DNA of 64,000 nucleotides from Emydura subglobosa (taxonomy: Eukaryota > Chordata > Testudines > Chelidae). The notes below the pieces were generated by a model. That model had not been told where the DNA came from, searched no databases, and saw only the letters and a program-made list of their open reading frames with translations. The position numbers were made by a program, and so were the translations under genes. Positions 36,300 through 48,840 of this stretch are shown here, one piece after another; the first letter of the stretch is position 1, and each line of letters opens with the position of its first letter. The stretch covers positions 38,889,863 to 38,953,862 of the forward strand of contig ML679962.1 in NCBI GenBank assembly GCA_007922225.1, in the 5' to 3' direction.

Positions 36300-37530
36300 A
36301 CTGCCAGCTGTCCTCCCCAGGGTACATGTCCCCTCTGACAAAGTCATGCCTGCCCAACCTGATTGCCTTCCACAAGGAGATGACTGGCTCTGTGGACGTG
36401 ATATACCTTGACTTTAGCAAAGCTTTCGATATGGTCTCCCACAGTATTGCCAGCAAGTTACAGAAGTACGGGTTGAATGAATCAGCTATATAAGGTGGAT
36501 AGAGAGCTGGCTAGATCATCGGGCTCAACAGGCAGTGATCAACAACTCAATGTCTAGTTGGCAGCTGCTAACAAGCGGAATGCCCCAGGGGTCGGTGCTG
36601 GGACCAGTTTTGTTCAACATCTTCATTAATGATCTGGAGGATGGGGTGGATTGCACCCTCAGCAAGTTTGCAGATGACACGAAGCTAGGGGGAATGGTAG
36701 ATACACTGGAGGGCAGGGATAGGATACAGAGTGACCTAGACAAATTGGAAGATTGGGCCAAAAGAAATCTTATGAGGTTTAGCAAGGACAAGTCTAGAGT
36801 CCTGCACTTAGGACGGAAGAATCCCTAGTACCGCTACAGACTGGGGACCGACGAGCTAGGCAGCAATTCTACAGAAAAGAACCTGGGGGTTACAGTGGAT
36901 AAGAAGCTGGATATGAGTCAGCATATGAGTGTGCCCTTATTGCCAAGAAGGCTAATAGCATATTGGGCTGCATTAATAGGAGCATTGCCAGCAGATCGAG
37001 GGAAGTGATTATTCCCTTCTATTCAGCACCGGTGAGGCCACATCTAAAGTATTGTGTCCTGTTTTGGGCCCCCCACTACAGAAAGGATGTGGACAAATTG
37101 GAGAGAGTCCAGCGGAGGGAGGTGGGGCTAGGACTTATGAGGAGAGGCTGAGGGAACTGGGCTTATTTAGTGTGCAGAAGAGAAGAGTGAGGGGAGATTT
37201 GATAGTGGCCTGAAGGGGGGTTCCAGGGAGGACGGAGCTAGGCTGTTCTCAGTGGTGGCAGATGACAGAACAAGGAGCAACGGTCTCAAGTTGCAGTGGG
37301 GGAGGTCTAGGTTGGACATTAGGAAACACTTTTTCCCTAGGAGGTGGTGAAGCACTGGAATGGGTTACCTAGGGAGTTGGTGGAATCTCCATCCTTAGAG
37401 GTTTTTAAGCTGCAATTTGAAAAAGCCCTGGCTGGGATGATTTAGTTGGGGTTGGTCCTGCTTTGAGCAGGGGTTGGACTAGATACCTCCTGAGGTCCCT
37501 TCCAACCCTCATCTTCTATGATTCTATGAC
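36300..37530 (+). mobile_element. CR1 LINE, 5' truncated, with 3' terminus
   Basis: Best preserved LINE of the window. It starts inside the reverse transcriptase of ORF2 and runs to a terminal CTATGATTCTATGA at 37517-37530, the diagnostic CR1 3' end. The coding part covers 36330 to about 37130 in fragments. The untranslated tail includes the usual CTAGGAGGTGGTGAAGCACTGG and GGACTAGATACCTCCTGAGG segments. No target duplication is expected to be obvious for CR1, and none was found. Confidence 0.92.
36330..37130 (+). pseudogene. CR1 ORF2 reverse transcriptase, broken
   Basis: In life this protein reverse-transcribes the element RNA at the nicked target. Visible boxes in order: CLPNLIAFH, then VIYLDFSKAFDMVSH with the first catalytic aspartate (about 36400-36440), [25 protein letters not shown] sequence (36572-36635, quoted here as its key [10 protein letters not shown] core), and FADDTKLGG with the catalytic aspartate pair (about 36669-36695). 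Then come [10 protein letters not shown] and the C-terminal [11 protein letters not shown] block (near 37038-37075). The frame is split by a stop at about 36490 (SAI then stop), another after GRKNP at 36828, and a frameshift near 36930. The N-terminal endonuclease is missing. It cannot be active. Confidence 0.9.
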
Positions 37531-37534
37531 TCAG

Positions 37535-40500
37535 GTCCCAGGGAGTGCAAACCCGGAATGATGCACATTTTTTCCCCCAGTGGTAGGATGACACCAATAC
37601 CAAATCAAATTGCATGATCTTAGTAGAAAACCCTGCAACTGGGAGAATGCAAAGGTGAGCTTTACTCCCACCTCATGCTGAGTGACTCTCAACCCTGTTC
37701 CTTGGACTGTGATGAGAAGTGTCTCCATGGGGAGATGAGGTGTGGGAACAAGAGAATGCTATTCATTCATCTCAGTGTTTTCTATGTAACAGACTCTTCA
37801 TGCCATAACCACTACTCAAATTATACAGACACAAGCAATTCAACAGACACAAATGATAGTGCCAGCAAAATAGGAGCCTGCCGTGAACTCCCAACTCAGA
37901 CAAAACATATTGTAAGAAACATTATTAGCTGTCGCAGAAGCCTGAGGGAAAGCAATATACAGCATAATCCATTTTCTAAGGAATCTATTAGTACCTAATT
38001 TATGCAAAACTCCAAAACACAGAGACATAAAAGCACAAAGTAACACTTTCTGCTCCAGGTGAGGTCTTGATAAACCACCCTTCGAATTCTGTGTGTGTAC
38101 GTGACGAAGCGTTTGATAGAAAATAGAGTCTGTGCCAGCATCAAACCTGCATGGGTCAGTCAGTCCATTTCAGCGTCAGATCGTTCAGCCTCCTTGCTTG
38201 TCTACTGGGAAAAAAACAAATTCATTCTTCATTCGGAGTAAGATCAGCACAGTGAGGAGAGGGATCTTGAGAACTCTTTGCCCTTTATGGTGGGCGGTGA
38301 AGTTCAGTGATAGTGCATGGAATTAGAAGGAAAGCCCAGTGCTCCATTTCCTGGCACAGGTAACTCCAGAGTAGGGCTCAGGGGGATTCTGCTGCCTGCT
38401 CTGCTCTCCACACTGGCTCATGGATGCCCTTCCACATCAGCTCCACATGACTGAGGCTCAGTCTACAGGCAGAAGGGCAAGTGCTCCATGCATTTGGCAC
38501 ATCCCACACAACCCCTAAGGCTGGGCAGCCAGCACGCTTTAGCTGATAGCTGTGTGCTTAGGTGCTGGGAAAAAGTTTAAAGAATACCATGCATTGTATT
38601 TAAACAAACATACAGCCTTCGTTAAAAACCATGCTTGAAAACACACCCAAATCCTGCATCCCTTTATTTCACTGAAAGTAGACTGTGCAGGTCAAAAGCT
38701 GGCGATATATTTTTGCAAAATACATGCAATTGAAACCAAGCCATTCCAGGATGGGTGCAGCGCCTCAGGGTTTAATGACTGGCAGGATAACATAACTGCC
38801 TGATCAGCTTTTGATGTCAGCTTTAATTTTAACAAAAAGGTCTCGAGATTTCACCTATCATAGCTGTGAACCAATTAAGACTAGCTGGACCAGGAGGAAT
38901 TCTACAAGAAGAAACACTAGAAGATTTAGTTGCTCAGAGCAACACTTTTGTGATCACTACATTCAAAATAAAGTATTGAACCAAATGCAGTACTTATTTA
39001 TGTACCTACCAGAGGGGTCCATTTTCAGAGAAGGACACAGGCATTTAGCCACATGACTTCAGCTGGATGGATAAATGCCCTCGCACTAGGCTGAAAAATA
39101 AAAATACATCCTGTATCATAGGCAGCCGAGCCGTTCAGGACCCTGCCTTAGAAAGAACCTGGCAAAGAGAGGAAGTCCTGATAACTTCTCATAATCCATC
39201 CAGGAGTGAAATGGTTCATGTTACTACCTGTCCAATGAAGGGCTATGTGGTTTTGTGTTTAAACAACGTTTCCTTTTAAGGGATCCATTTTGCAGTTGCA
39301 AGTTTGTAAGCAAAAAATGTGAGTGCAGTTGACAACAGTCAGACAGCTGAGTGATTGGCAGGTGCAATCAATTATTAGCAGCTGAGATGGCATCAGAAAA
39401 CTGTGGGTGCAAAATGAAAGCACAGATTCCCTGGGTTCCAGATCAGTGAGCAGATCTTAGGGGCACAGGTCAGGCACGCAGGGTGACAGCACCTGTGGAA
39501 ACACCAGCAGAGGGATTGCACCCTTGTTGTACATTGCAGAGAAGAGGTCTGGAGCTACAGTGCCTTGCACTTTGGGGAGTCATTTACACCAGTGCAGAAG
39601 GGTGTAAAGTGATAGTAACATTTTACACCCGCACTAGGGATGGGTGCCAGTGACTATGGCAAGCTGCAGGTGATAGACAATCAAGCCCAAGGTCTCTGTG
39701 GCCGGCCACCGCGCAGGACAGGGCACTGTTGGGTTGGCCAGCAGGGTGGCTGCTGCATGACCACTGAGTGTGCCCAGCCAGGGCACCCTGGGCCAAGCCC
39801 TGGGATGGGTAACGGGACACAGAAGCGGACACGTCTGTGGTTGACCGATGGCCAGAAAAGCAGGTGTGTCCCCAGTGTCCCCTGCTCTGAGCCTCAGCTA
39901 GGCACGTGTGAACAGTGCACTGCGCCATCGCTTTCTGCCTTAGTGGTGGCAGGCGCAGTGTTTGCAGGGACAGGGCGCATGGCGGAGAGTGGTGGCAGGG
40001 GTGGGGTGGGGTGCGCACAGTGCTCAGACGGCAGCAGAGTTCTGCAAGTTCTCCTCTTCTGTAAAAATCTTCTGAAAGGGAGGTCACAGAGCGAGCCACA
40101 TCGGCTCCAGAATGGTTCTTCAGGTGGCGTAAACTGTGCTTAGTGAGCCAGCAGAGAGGAATGATGGGGCTCAGAGTAGCTTGTTCCAGACTTCATCTTA
40201 TATTGTTCTCAAAAATACTGGCATTTGGAAGACAGGCTCATCTGCCCCCGCGGAAGAGTTGCAGTCATCCCTCCCTGGCCAGATGCTGTTGACAATAATC
40301 TTTTATTACCTCTTACTTTTAACAGTAATTGAAGCATTTGGTAAATTACATTAAATCATCTTATCTTTTCTTTCAGCCTCTGGTTAAGAGTTTAGTTCAG
40401 CTTCTCCAGAGCAATTCCGACAGGAACCACTTTAAACAATGGTCCCCGACAAGCACCGGTGTCCCACTGGAGATGCCCAAATCTGAGTCGCGCACCCTGC

Positions 40501-42435
40501 AGAGCTCTGGTTTCAAGAGAGGCCTCAACTCAGCAAAACTCTTCAGCATATGCTTAGTTGCACAGACGTGACTAATCCCCTCCCCGCTTGGCCGCTCGCT
40601 CCCATAGAGATTTTCAAAGACACAAATGGGAGTCTGGCATCCAACAGCTTTTGGTGACGGGGGACGGAATCACACCCGCACACATGCCAACAGCTAAGCA
40701 TATGCTCAAGTACTCCGCCAAACAGGGACTTTAATTGATATGGCCCCATCCCGAGACGTGTTGCACGCACGGGGGTCTGCCCGTGCCGCACTCAGGGCAG
40801 GATCACAGCTTGTGTTCCTACTACACGTGGTGGGCTAGAAGAAAGGTGTCCATGCCTATTTGTTCCGATTTTAAAAGAGAATTGACTGACTGTCTCTGGT
40901 GCCAGCACAGTGTGTCCATGAAAGTCCTCGCCAGCAGGGCTGCCAACAGAAAGCTCTGCAGGAGGGTCACAGAAAGCCAAGTCCACACTCAGAATTACCA
41001 GCACGCGCACGGAAATCTGACTCTAAGCCTTACTCAGTCATCATTCCTTGCTGAGCACAACCACATTCCCTGGCTACCTCTGCCCTGAGCAGAGCCAGGT
41101 GGCAAATCTCCCTCACAGGAGGGCTGACCCTCTCTTTGACAGTCCTGGGACAGGGCCTGCCACGCCCTCTGAGCATGGCAGGGCACCATGGGATGTGGGT
41201 GAACAGCCATCTTCTGTTGACACAGAACGTGGCGATTAGATTCAACCTTCCTCCATGTGTGAATGGTTCTTGCACAAGAGCCAAGGCCACTGCCCGGCAG
41301 CACCCACTAGCACTTCACTGGCTGCCAGGATCTCAGCTGGCATTTCCATTCCTCCCCGGGAAAGGCACAGCATCTGAGCCATGGATGGGGAGGCCGGGCT
41401 TCCTAGTCACACCCGGGGCTCCCGCATGGCAAACCACAACGCTGCCACACTGCACTGCTCCCATGGAAATCGTTACAATAATTCCTCTGCCAGGATGCAA
41501 TTGCTGTCAGGTGTTAACTGACACCCACGCGTCCAGCTCCCTACCAGTACAACCATCATCTGTGCCACATCCTCTCCCCCAAAACTTACCCCTGCAGCCA
41601 CGCACAGCCCCCATCTGCAAGGGAGCGCTTTAAAATGAATGCTCCATAGCCTGAAACGAAGATCCGGGCCAAGGTGTGATTCCTAACATCACCTCTGGAG
41701 CAAAGAGCAGTGTCCGGGCAGTGCCTGGCACCACACTGGGGACACATTCCAGCAGCTTTTCTTAGTAAAGGTATTTTCACATAGGAAGCATCACGCCACG
41801 TACGTACTAAGAAATTGCTGTTCCCATCACTAAAAAGGATCTAATTGTTCAAACCCCTTCCCAGGCCTGGGAGCAGCCCGAATGCATAACGAATAATTGT
41901 TTTCTGCCTCTGAGCAGCCCTAAATTTTAAATACAACTGGAGTCACTTCTCTTGGCTGTGGGCCCTTCCAGCCAGCACGCGTCACAGAACTTACATGGCC
42001 CAGCACGTGTTGCAAGAATGTACTGTATGTTACTTTCTCAGCGGCACACACAAGATGACTAGTCCCTGCATGAAGCACTCGGTATAACATCCCAGCAGGG
42101 CCTGCTGCTCTGCAGAAATTGTCTGGCCCTTCAAAGTCCACCTGAACTGGTTACCAGTATCGCGGGGAGTGGATCTCTAGACAGTTAGAAGAGCAGAGAG
42201 AAAAATTGTAGCATGGACAGGGCTTAGGAGTTTGAAAAGATCCAGTCAAGAGCCTGTGTGCAGACAGGGGCGGATGGGCTCCAGGGCGGGCAGAGGAGGC
42301 TGGATGGAAGCTCTAAAGGGTTGATAAAGACAGGAGACAAAAGAACTGAACTGTGCTCTTGGTTACACCAGTATAAAAACAGAGTAACCTCTCAGTGAAA
42401 GGATCTGACTGTGCTACAGTGATGCCAAGAGCTCA
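37535..42435. other. No recognised feature
   Basis: A short inverted unit with CATTTACACCAGTGCAGAAGG and TTTTACACCCGCACTAGG halves lies at 39580-39640, similar to other dispersed palindromes here. GC-rich frames around 39640-40143 and 41030-41630 show no recognisable domain. Confidence 0.4.
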
Positions 42436-42439
42436 GCTG

Positions 42440-42690
42440 GATTCAGCAAAGCACTGGACAGTTATATGGGTGATGGGAACATCTACCATTACCTTAGCTA
42501 AGCTCACAATACAGGAGGCTCTAAATCCTCATGCCTCAAGGCATGAATCAACCTATTACGGAGGGAGGTAGGAGGAAACTCTCTGATCACTGCTGGGCCT
42601 CCTGCACCTTCCGTGAAGCATCTGGCCACTGTTAGAGACAGGATCCTGGACTAGATGGACCCCTGGTCTGATCTGCTCTGACAATAATTA
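42440..42690 (+). mobile_element. CR1 LINE 3' tail
   Basis: The stretch ends with GGACTAGATGGACCCCTGGT and a CTGATCTGCTCTGAC-like terminus, the common sauropsid CR1 tail. It is preceded by GGAGGAAACTCTCTGATCAC and CATCTGGCCACTGTTAGAGA, landmarks of the same 3' region. No coding sequence remains. Confidence 0.75.
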
Positions 42691-42699
42691 AGACCCTCA

Positions 42700-44745
42700 G
42701 AGATCAACTCCAATGGGAGCTAAGTGTGCTTTAGAGAAGTGCACATTTATGTACCAAATGCATCAAAAGGTCAATAGGGAAAATATTGTAACCAGTTTCT
42801 CCTATTTAAATGGACCCCCTGTTTATTTAGCCACTGCACCATCACACGGGGGTGCCTGGTCCTTGTGCTCATCCCCACTTGTCTATGTTCAGACGAGACA
42901 GAATTCAACTGGTTTTTGTTGTTGTTGTTTTTAAACCATTTTGATGGACAATATTGATGTTTATTTTTAAACACTGTTTAAATTTTTACTTATTCAAATG
43001 TTGACAAGTTGCAGGAAGTTATGGAGTGGGTCAGACAATAATTATTTAATAAAAGATGCTGACATTCAAAAAAATTAAATCTGTACAGCCATTAACACAC
43101 AAATTGTCAACATCATGTGTCAAAAATATACAAAGTAAATATCCTTCAGTCAAACTCTAACTTCTTAGGCAAAGTAAGAAAATGTTGCTTATCTATATAT
43201 TTCAATCATCATCAGTGGACGAATTTTCTCATCTGTTTCTGGGTGCAATATGAAATCAGCATTTACTGACAAAATCTAACCCTGCCATCCCTATCTAAAT
43301 GTATGAAAGGAAAGTTCTGAAAGATCAGGCTGTGCATTCGTCTTAGCAAGCGCCTGCTTCGTACACATTTCTCCTTTGTGGGGAAAGCTCGTCCCTGAAG
43401 CTCTTGAGATGCCTCCCGCGTGCAAAGCCCTACAGCTGCAATGTATAAACAAGCGCGCAGGGAGCAGGTTCTTTATGCCGTCAGCCATAAGAACCATGAC
43501 CCAGGAGCTACTGCAGCAGTAGCAGTACTGCTGTGCTGTGCCTCACCTTCTTTCAGCAACGCTGCTCTCAGCGCTAATGAATCAGAAATTAAAGGGCAGA
43601 CGCTTTTGTGCAGAAAGGTCAGTAAAGCCCACGCAAGAGCTGGGGAGGCCGGTTTTAATTGCTACTAATGATATGCTGCCACTGTCACCCCTCCGACTAC
43701 TAACGATGCTCACTGCATTCTGGCTGTTCTTCTGTCCCAGGCTGCCGTTGAAGTGGAAAAACCCTTTGCAGGAGCTGGATTTCCAGAAAAACACCACCGC
43801 CTGCCTCCCTGTCCATCAGTGGCGTGCTCGTGGAATAGCTCCTGCGCACAGCTGGGGGACAAGGACAATTGTGCTGATGGGGAGATGTGACAAGTCTGCC
43901 CCTGCTCCTGCCAGTGCTGGGGACGGGCTGAATGGATATGTCCCTAGTGCGGACAATCCGGTTCCTTTCATGAACCGCTGATTCACTTCAATATGGAGCA
44001 TCAAATAACTCAATACAGTTCAGTTATAGGCACCTAGATACGGGCTTGTCGATATGCCACTTGAGTGCTTTGTTGGGATCTGAGCATGCGTGACCATCTA
44101 GTAAATAATCATGACAATTCGTGTAGCCATCAGTTTTTCTAGGGAATGTTTCACAGGTATTGACGAGCACATTGACTTCCTGCAATGATCTAACAGACCC
44201 ACTGAACCCAGCCAACGATCTGCTGCCGAGAGAGACTCCACACTGGCTTGCTATGATGGCTGCAGTGCTTGTGACATCACCATTCATCTGACAGATCAGA
44301 GCTTTAGAGAGGAAAGGACTCTGGTGAACTGTATCAAAGCAGTTACCTGCGAGTTAAATTAGTCTCTAATTAGGACTGAGCAAAGAAGTTAATAGGTGCT
44401 TTGGCACCAGTAAAGACTCTAATACATCATTTGGTATCTGTAATGTCCAATACACTCAACGGCCAATATGACATTATATATTACAATATTGTCCAATGTT
44501 CCCTTCGCAATAATCTGCAATAGCATCCAAGGGCACAGGCCAACGACATCATTATGCTATAAAAAGGAATTGCCCCAGCAATATACCCTTTCAACCACCG
44601 GTGCAGCCAGCGGGGGCTGTTTAGAGTGACGAGGGGGGCGCACAATGGCAGAACAGTGGCTATCATGGCCTACCTTTTGGCCCTTTCTGGCTGTTACAGG
44701 GTTGTATGAGTTAGTTTTCTGCGTAAAAGGGAGAGTGCTGCTTTG
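42700..44745. other. No recognised feature
   Basis: AT-rich first half, mixed second half. No repeat or gene recognised. Confidence 0.4.
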
Positions 44746-44749
44746 GGAT

Positions 44750-45570
44750 TGTGACACATTCTCAGGACATCCAGAACTGGGAGTCACCTGGTTACCCCTC
44801 TGCTCCTTCAGCAAGGGAGACCTGCGAGTCAGCTCCCTGCCACCCCAGTCTGTTAGCCGGCCCAACACACCTCTCAGGACTCAGTCAGGCCCTTGGTGCC
44901 GGTGCCCCCAGTTCTCAAACCCCCTGGAAGAATGTCCTGTGCAGTATCCAGCCTGTCACTGGACGCTTACAGAAATGACCACGTCCGCTGTCTCCGAAGA
45001 GGATGCACACCTCACTTTAACAGAACAGCACTGAGCTGAATTTACAACAAAACAAGAATGCTGTAATCAATAAGGAACAGATTGAACTGATACTAAGCAG
45101 AGATAATAGAAACAGGAAACGGTGAGCAATAACAAAATTACACTCTCTGGTGACTAGAACGTAACTCAACCAGTTACAGCCCTTGTCTATGGTACGTGTC
45201 TCACCTAAAGCTTCTTCTCAACATCCCCAGCCCACATGGCTGGGGAAACCCAGGCACAGAGGCAAAGGGCGCTGACCTCTTTGTCCCTGCAGCGATGGAT
45301 AACAAGATGCCCTTTTGCTTCTCCTGACATTCCCCAAGGTCCATTGTCTTCATCTCAAGAGTGGGGCTGACTCTGCGGGTTCAGACTGGGGCGAATCCTC
45401 CAGCCTGCTGACACCAGGCTGTTTCCTCGTCTTCCTGATGACGGGGATTTGCCTCAGATACAAATGAGCTGCCCCTTGTCTCTGGCAAACAGGCAAACCA
45501 ACATTCCTTGGTCAGGACAAACGTCTTTATCAATTCTGCCCCCAAAAGAAACGTATTTCCAGCACACAGA
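44750..45570. mobile_element. Possible decayed LTR (ends not defined)
   Basis: The block beginning TGTGACACATTCTCAGGAC and continuing through CCAGAACTGGGAGTCACCTG and CTCCCTGCCACCCCAG looks to me like a retroviral-type LTR seen in turtle genomes. I could not find a matching CA end, a target duplication or internal coding sequence, so this rests on recognition only. Confidence 0.3.
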
Positions 45571-45587
45571 CATCATTTTACATCTGT

Positions 45588-45690
45588 TGGTTCCTGCTGA
45601 AGCGCCTGGCATTGGTCATTGGCTGAGGACAGGATATTAGGCTAAATGGACCATTGTCCTGACCCCGTCTGGCCGTTCTTATACATCATG
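45588..45690 (+). mobile_element. CR1 LINE 3' tail
   Basis: Landmarks are AGCGCCTGGCATTGGTCATTG, GGCTAAATGGACCATTG and GGCCGTTCTTATAC. It matches the last 100 bases of the longer CR1 at 54800-55580, including the ATCATGCA that follows the terminus in both. Confidence 0.8.
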
Positions 45691-45955
45691 CAATGATATC
45701 CAGGACTGGTATGTCACCAGCTTACATCACACCACACCTTTCACAGATAAATACTTTGACAGCAACACGCTAGGTGTAGTGAGTGTATCAGGCCTAATAG
45801 GAGTTACAGAACTGTAGGCCCTTTACTACTTGCACTGATGACTCTCTGGGTCACAATGGTACAGACCTAGAAGTGCTCAGATTTCAAGCCATTTCAGCTA
45901 TGAGATGTATTCAGCCAGAACTCCTACACTTCACAGAACTTAGATGGAAACCCTG

Positions 45956-46025
45956 GGTGAAATCCTGGCTCCTCTGAAGTCAAAGCAAGTTTCACAGTTT
46001 ACTTCAATGAGGCCAGGATTTCACC
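45956..46025. repeat. 70-base element with perfect 14-bp terminal inverted repeats
   Basis: The left end GGTGAAATCCTGGC (45956-45969) and right end GCCAGGATTTCACC (46012-46025) are exact inverse complements. The centre carries GAAGTCAAAGC and TTACTTCAATGAG, also partly symmetric. A similar but eroded unit follows at about 46326-46390. No coding capacity. Confidence 0.8.
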
Positions 46026-46029
46026 GCAT

Positions 46030-48320
46030 TAGGTTATATTCCTGGCCAGTAAGTAACTTCCATTTCAAATGCTACAAAACTGACCATTTACAAATACATT
46101 ACAGTGAGTTCACTGTGAGAACTGAACTGATTTTTTTTTAATTGCAAAATACTTCACAGGAAAATAGTGACATTACATGATAGCTAAATTCCAATGCACA
46201 TAGTCGAGGATTGTTTCTGTTTAATGCTTTGGCTACCTTTCCATTTTAATTAGAGACCTACTGACCTTCCACCTCCCCCTCACCTCCTGCCACCAACTGC
46301 AGGTTCCTCGAAGGACCTTGGGATTGAATCCTGGCCTAGAGCCAGTGGCAAAACATCTATTCACTTTAATGGGCCAGCCAGGACTTCCAGCCAAACGTGC
46401 ATTTAGCCCAGGATGCAGACATTGCTTCTGTACAGGGCAAACACACTCAGCATGAGCTACACAATAAAAAATAAAGGGCCATTAACTAACAGACAAACTA
46501 GGGTCTGCTCCTGCCTCCAGCAGAGAGGATGAAAGACACTTGAGTGCAGGGGGCTGGCTGCAAGCCTGTTGACCACCTCTGGCCCTTCCTCTGTGAAGCA
46601 GCATTGAGCACCTGTCCCCACATCAGTGCAAAGATTTTCAATGGACTCTGATGCATTTATAACATTTGCTCAAACAAAACAATAAACAAAGTTACCAACA
46701 AAACAACTGGAGGGAAAGCCCTCATGCCTCCCTGTTACAGGCAAAGGAAGGAACTTTGTTGCCTGGCATTATGATAAGCAGAGGCATTATACAAATCACA
46801 TTCCAGTTCATTAGACTGGTTTATGAATAGCCACCGGAGCCTCCTGTCCTTGGCTTCCCAGAGGACCTGCTGCTGGTCATGCCACACTTCGGTCATCAGA
46901 CTTTGTCTCATGCCATTTTTGTATTTTCTTGTTTTGACTGAAACAATTTACTCCGTAGGTTTTGCACTGTGACTCTGTATCGCCGAAGGGCAGAGTTTAT
47001 GCAGTTACATTTATTGAGGATTATTAGCCATGGGACTGTTCTCAATACAGCAAATTAATTTGGTTGGCAGAATGATTCAGCTCAGCTGTGTGGGAATCCT
47101 GGCACTGGAAAGCAGATGAGCAGGAAGCGCTCTGGAAATAACAGTGGTAATAAACAAATACTACAGCTGAGGAGGCACTTTGCATCAGAGTCTCTGTGCT
47201 GAGAAAGCCAACAGACTGATAATACAGTCCCAGATTGCCAGCTAACGGAGCCTCTGTCTGAAATCATGGGATGGTTTGCACACACGGAGGCAGGTTCTAC
47301 AATGCTGCACCAGTGTAACAAGTACCTCAATACAGCAGCTGCAGTGCTCTACAATAGGGACTGAGCCTGCATCAGCAGCCAGACGGAGATTGAACCTGCC
47401 CGGTGCAGCAGCCTCCTGGCCCAGAGCCAGTGCTCTCAATTGCCACTGTCTTCAACGGGACTAGCCAGAATGAGAACTGCAGGACCAGGCCAGAGGTGAC
47501 CCACTAGGCCTTTTCCGTCACCGAGAGCTGGCTAGAATCTCCTCTCCATAAAGACTGCAGCGTTATCCTCCAGCACAAGGCCAGTCACCACTTTATTCTG
47601 AAGGCTTAAGTGACGGAGGCCGTGCCTTCACTGCATGCTAACCTCATGCTGAACCCTGATTCTCCCCCCAGCACAGGGCGCATTCATCTATCCAGGCCCT
47701 TCTCAATGCCACAGGGCGAAGCAATCACCGGCTACAGGGCAGACCATGAGGTTGCTTTTATCGAGTGTTGCTACCACAAGGTTAATGCAGTGAATAAATG
47801 TAGCCCCAGGCTCCCACAGCAACTGAGACATCATGGGCCTCCAATCTCTTCCCATAAGTCCATGAGGCAACCATTCCTGAGTACCACCTTCCCATCTACC
47901 TGTGCTTTGCCCCCTGACTAGAAACAGTCTGCCTTCACATCCCTCTGCTCAGCTCCACAGACCCACCTGGTTTGCAGTTTCACCCACCTTGCCCATCTGT
48001 TGCATTTGAAACTTCAGAATGCTGGTCCCTGATAAGCTGGTGTCTCCACATGAAGCCCTGGCTCTGTGGGCACACCAGAACCTTGGTGCAGCTTTGAGCC
48101 AAATGAGCCAAACCTCCGACTTTAAGATCTGACTGTACGAGGGGGCGTCTCAGCTGCTGCTGGCTGACCACAGGATCAAGCAGACTGGACAACAGGACAG
48201 CGAGAAGATAAGGGGCTCAAGGTGTGCCCATCCCTTTTATGATGAAATGGACGGTGTTCTGTACAGCCAGGTGAGTTTGGGGCAATCCCTGCCCCATCAC
48301 CGATCAGTTCATCTGTCACA
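46030..48320. other. No recognised feature
   Basis: Mixed sequence with no supported repeat other than the eroded palindromic unit near 46326-46390. No domain is recognised in any frame. Confidence 0.4.
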
Positions 48321-48325
48321 AGCCA

Positions 48326-48440
48326 CAGAATCGTAGAGCCACTGGACTAGAAGGAACCACAAGGGCCATCTAGTCTAACCCCTGTCAAGATGCAGGGTTT
48401 GTTGTGTCTAAACCATCTAAGACACATGGCTACTCAGCCT
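48326..48440 (-). mobile_element. CR1 LINE 3' end, first part (interrupted)
   Basis: AGAATCGTAGAG, CATCTAGTCTAACCCC and AACCATCTAAGACACATGGC match the reverse complement of a CR1 3' end. The match stops at 48440 and resumes at 49400, where the CR1 sequence reads on into CCATTTGAAAACCTCC. The LTR described next lies between. Confidence 0.8.
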
Positions 48441-48840
48441 TGTAGCAGTTTGCGCCTAGCCCCCTTGCTGCCCAGGCCCTCGGCCCCCACAAGCCACTTC
48501 CAGTTGATGGTTTTGTGCTCCACCAGTGCGCTTTATTTACAATGGGCTGCTCACCACCCTCTATATGGCCAGTTCCTACCAGTCGCAGGGGTTGTACAGA
48601 TTCAGCCTCCAGTCAAAGGGTCTCAGCCTTCCCTTGCTGTAGCGTCTCCCTCTCCAGCTGCTTGCCCCTCCCTTCCTTCCAGCAGCCTCTTCCTGGGAGC
48701 TTTTATAGCCTCTCCCCCAGGTTCTACAGCTATTCCTAATTCCCTCCTTCCAGGCCGGCTTGCTCAACTGGCTCCCATCTACCCTTAGTGAGGGCCCAGT
48801 AGCAGGGCTAGCCCAGCCTGGCAGGTAGCACCTTGCTACA
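48441..48840 (-). mobile_element. Solo LTR inserted in CR1
   Basis: The block starts TGTAGCA and ends TGCTACA, a 7-base inverted terminus with TG...CA ends. A 5-bp duplication AGCCT / AGTCT (4 of 5) lies at 48436-48440 and 49395-49399; the second copy is displaced because a LINE was later inserted at the LTR's end. On the minus strand a TATAAAA (48707-48701) precedes an AATAAA (48537-48532) by about 165 bases, the arrangement expected for an LTR promoter and polyadenylation signal in minus orientation. There is no internal retroviral sequence, so this is a solo LTR. The 132- and 185-codon frames across it are spurious. Confidence 0.8.

Noticed and set aside
39640..40143. 167-codon frame with opposing 158-codon frame
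   Set aside because: Two long frames on opposite strands in GC-rich sequence, with no recognisable domain, start context or splice structure.
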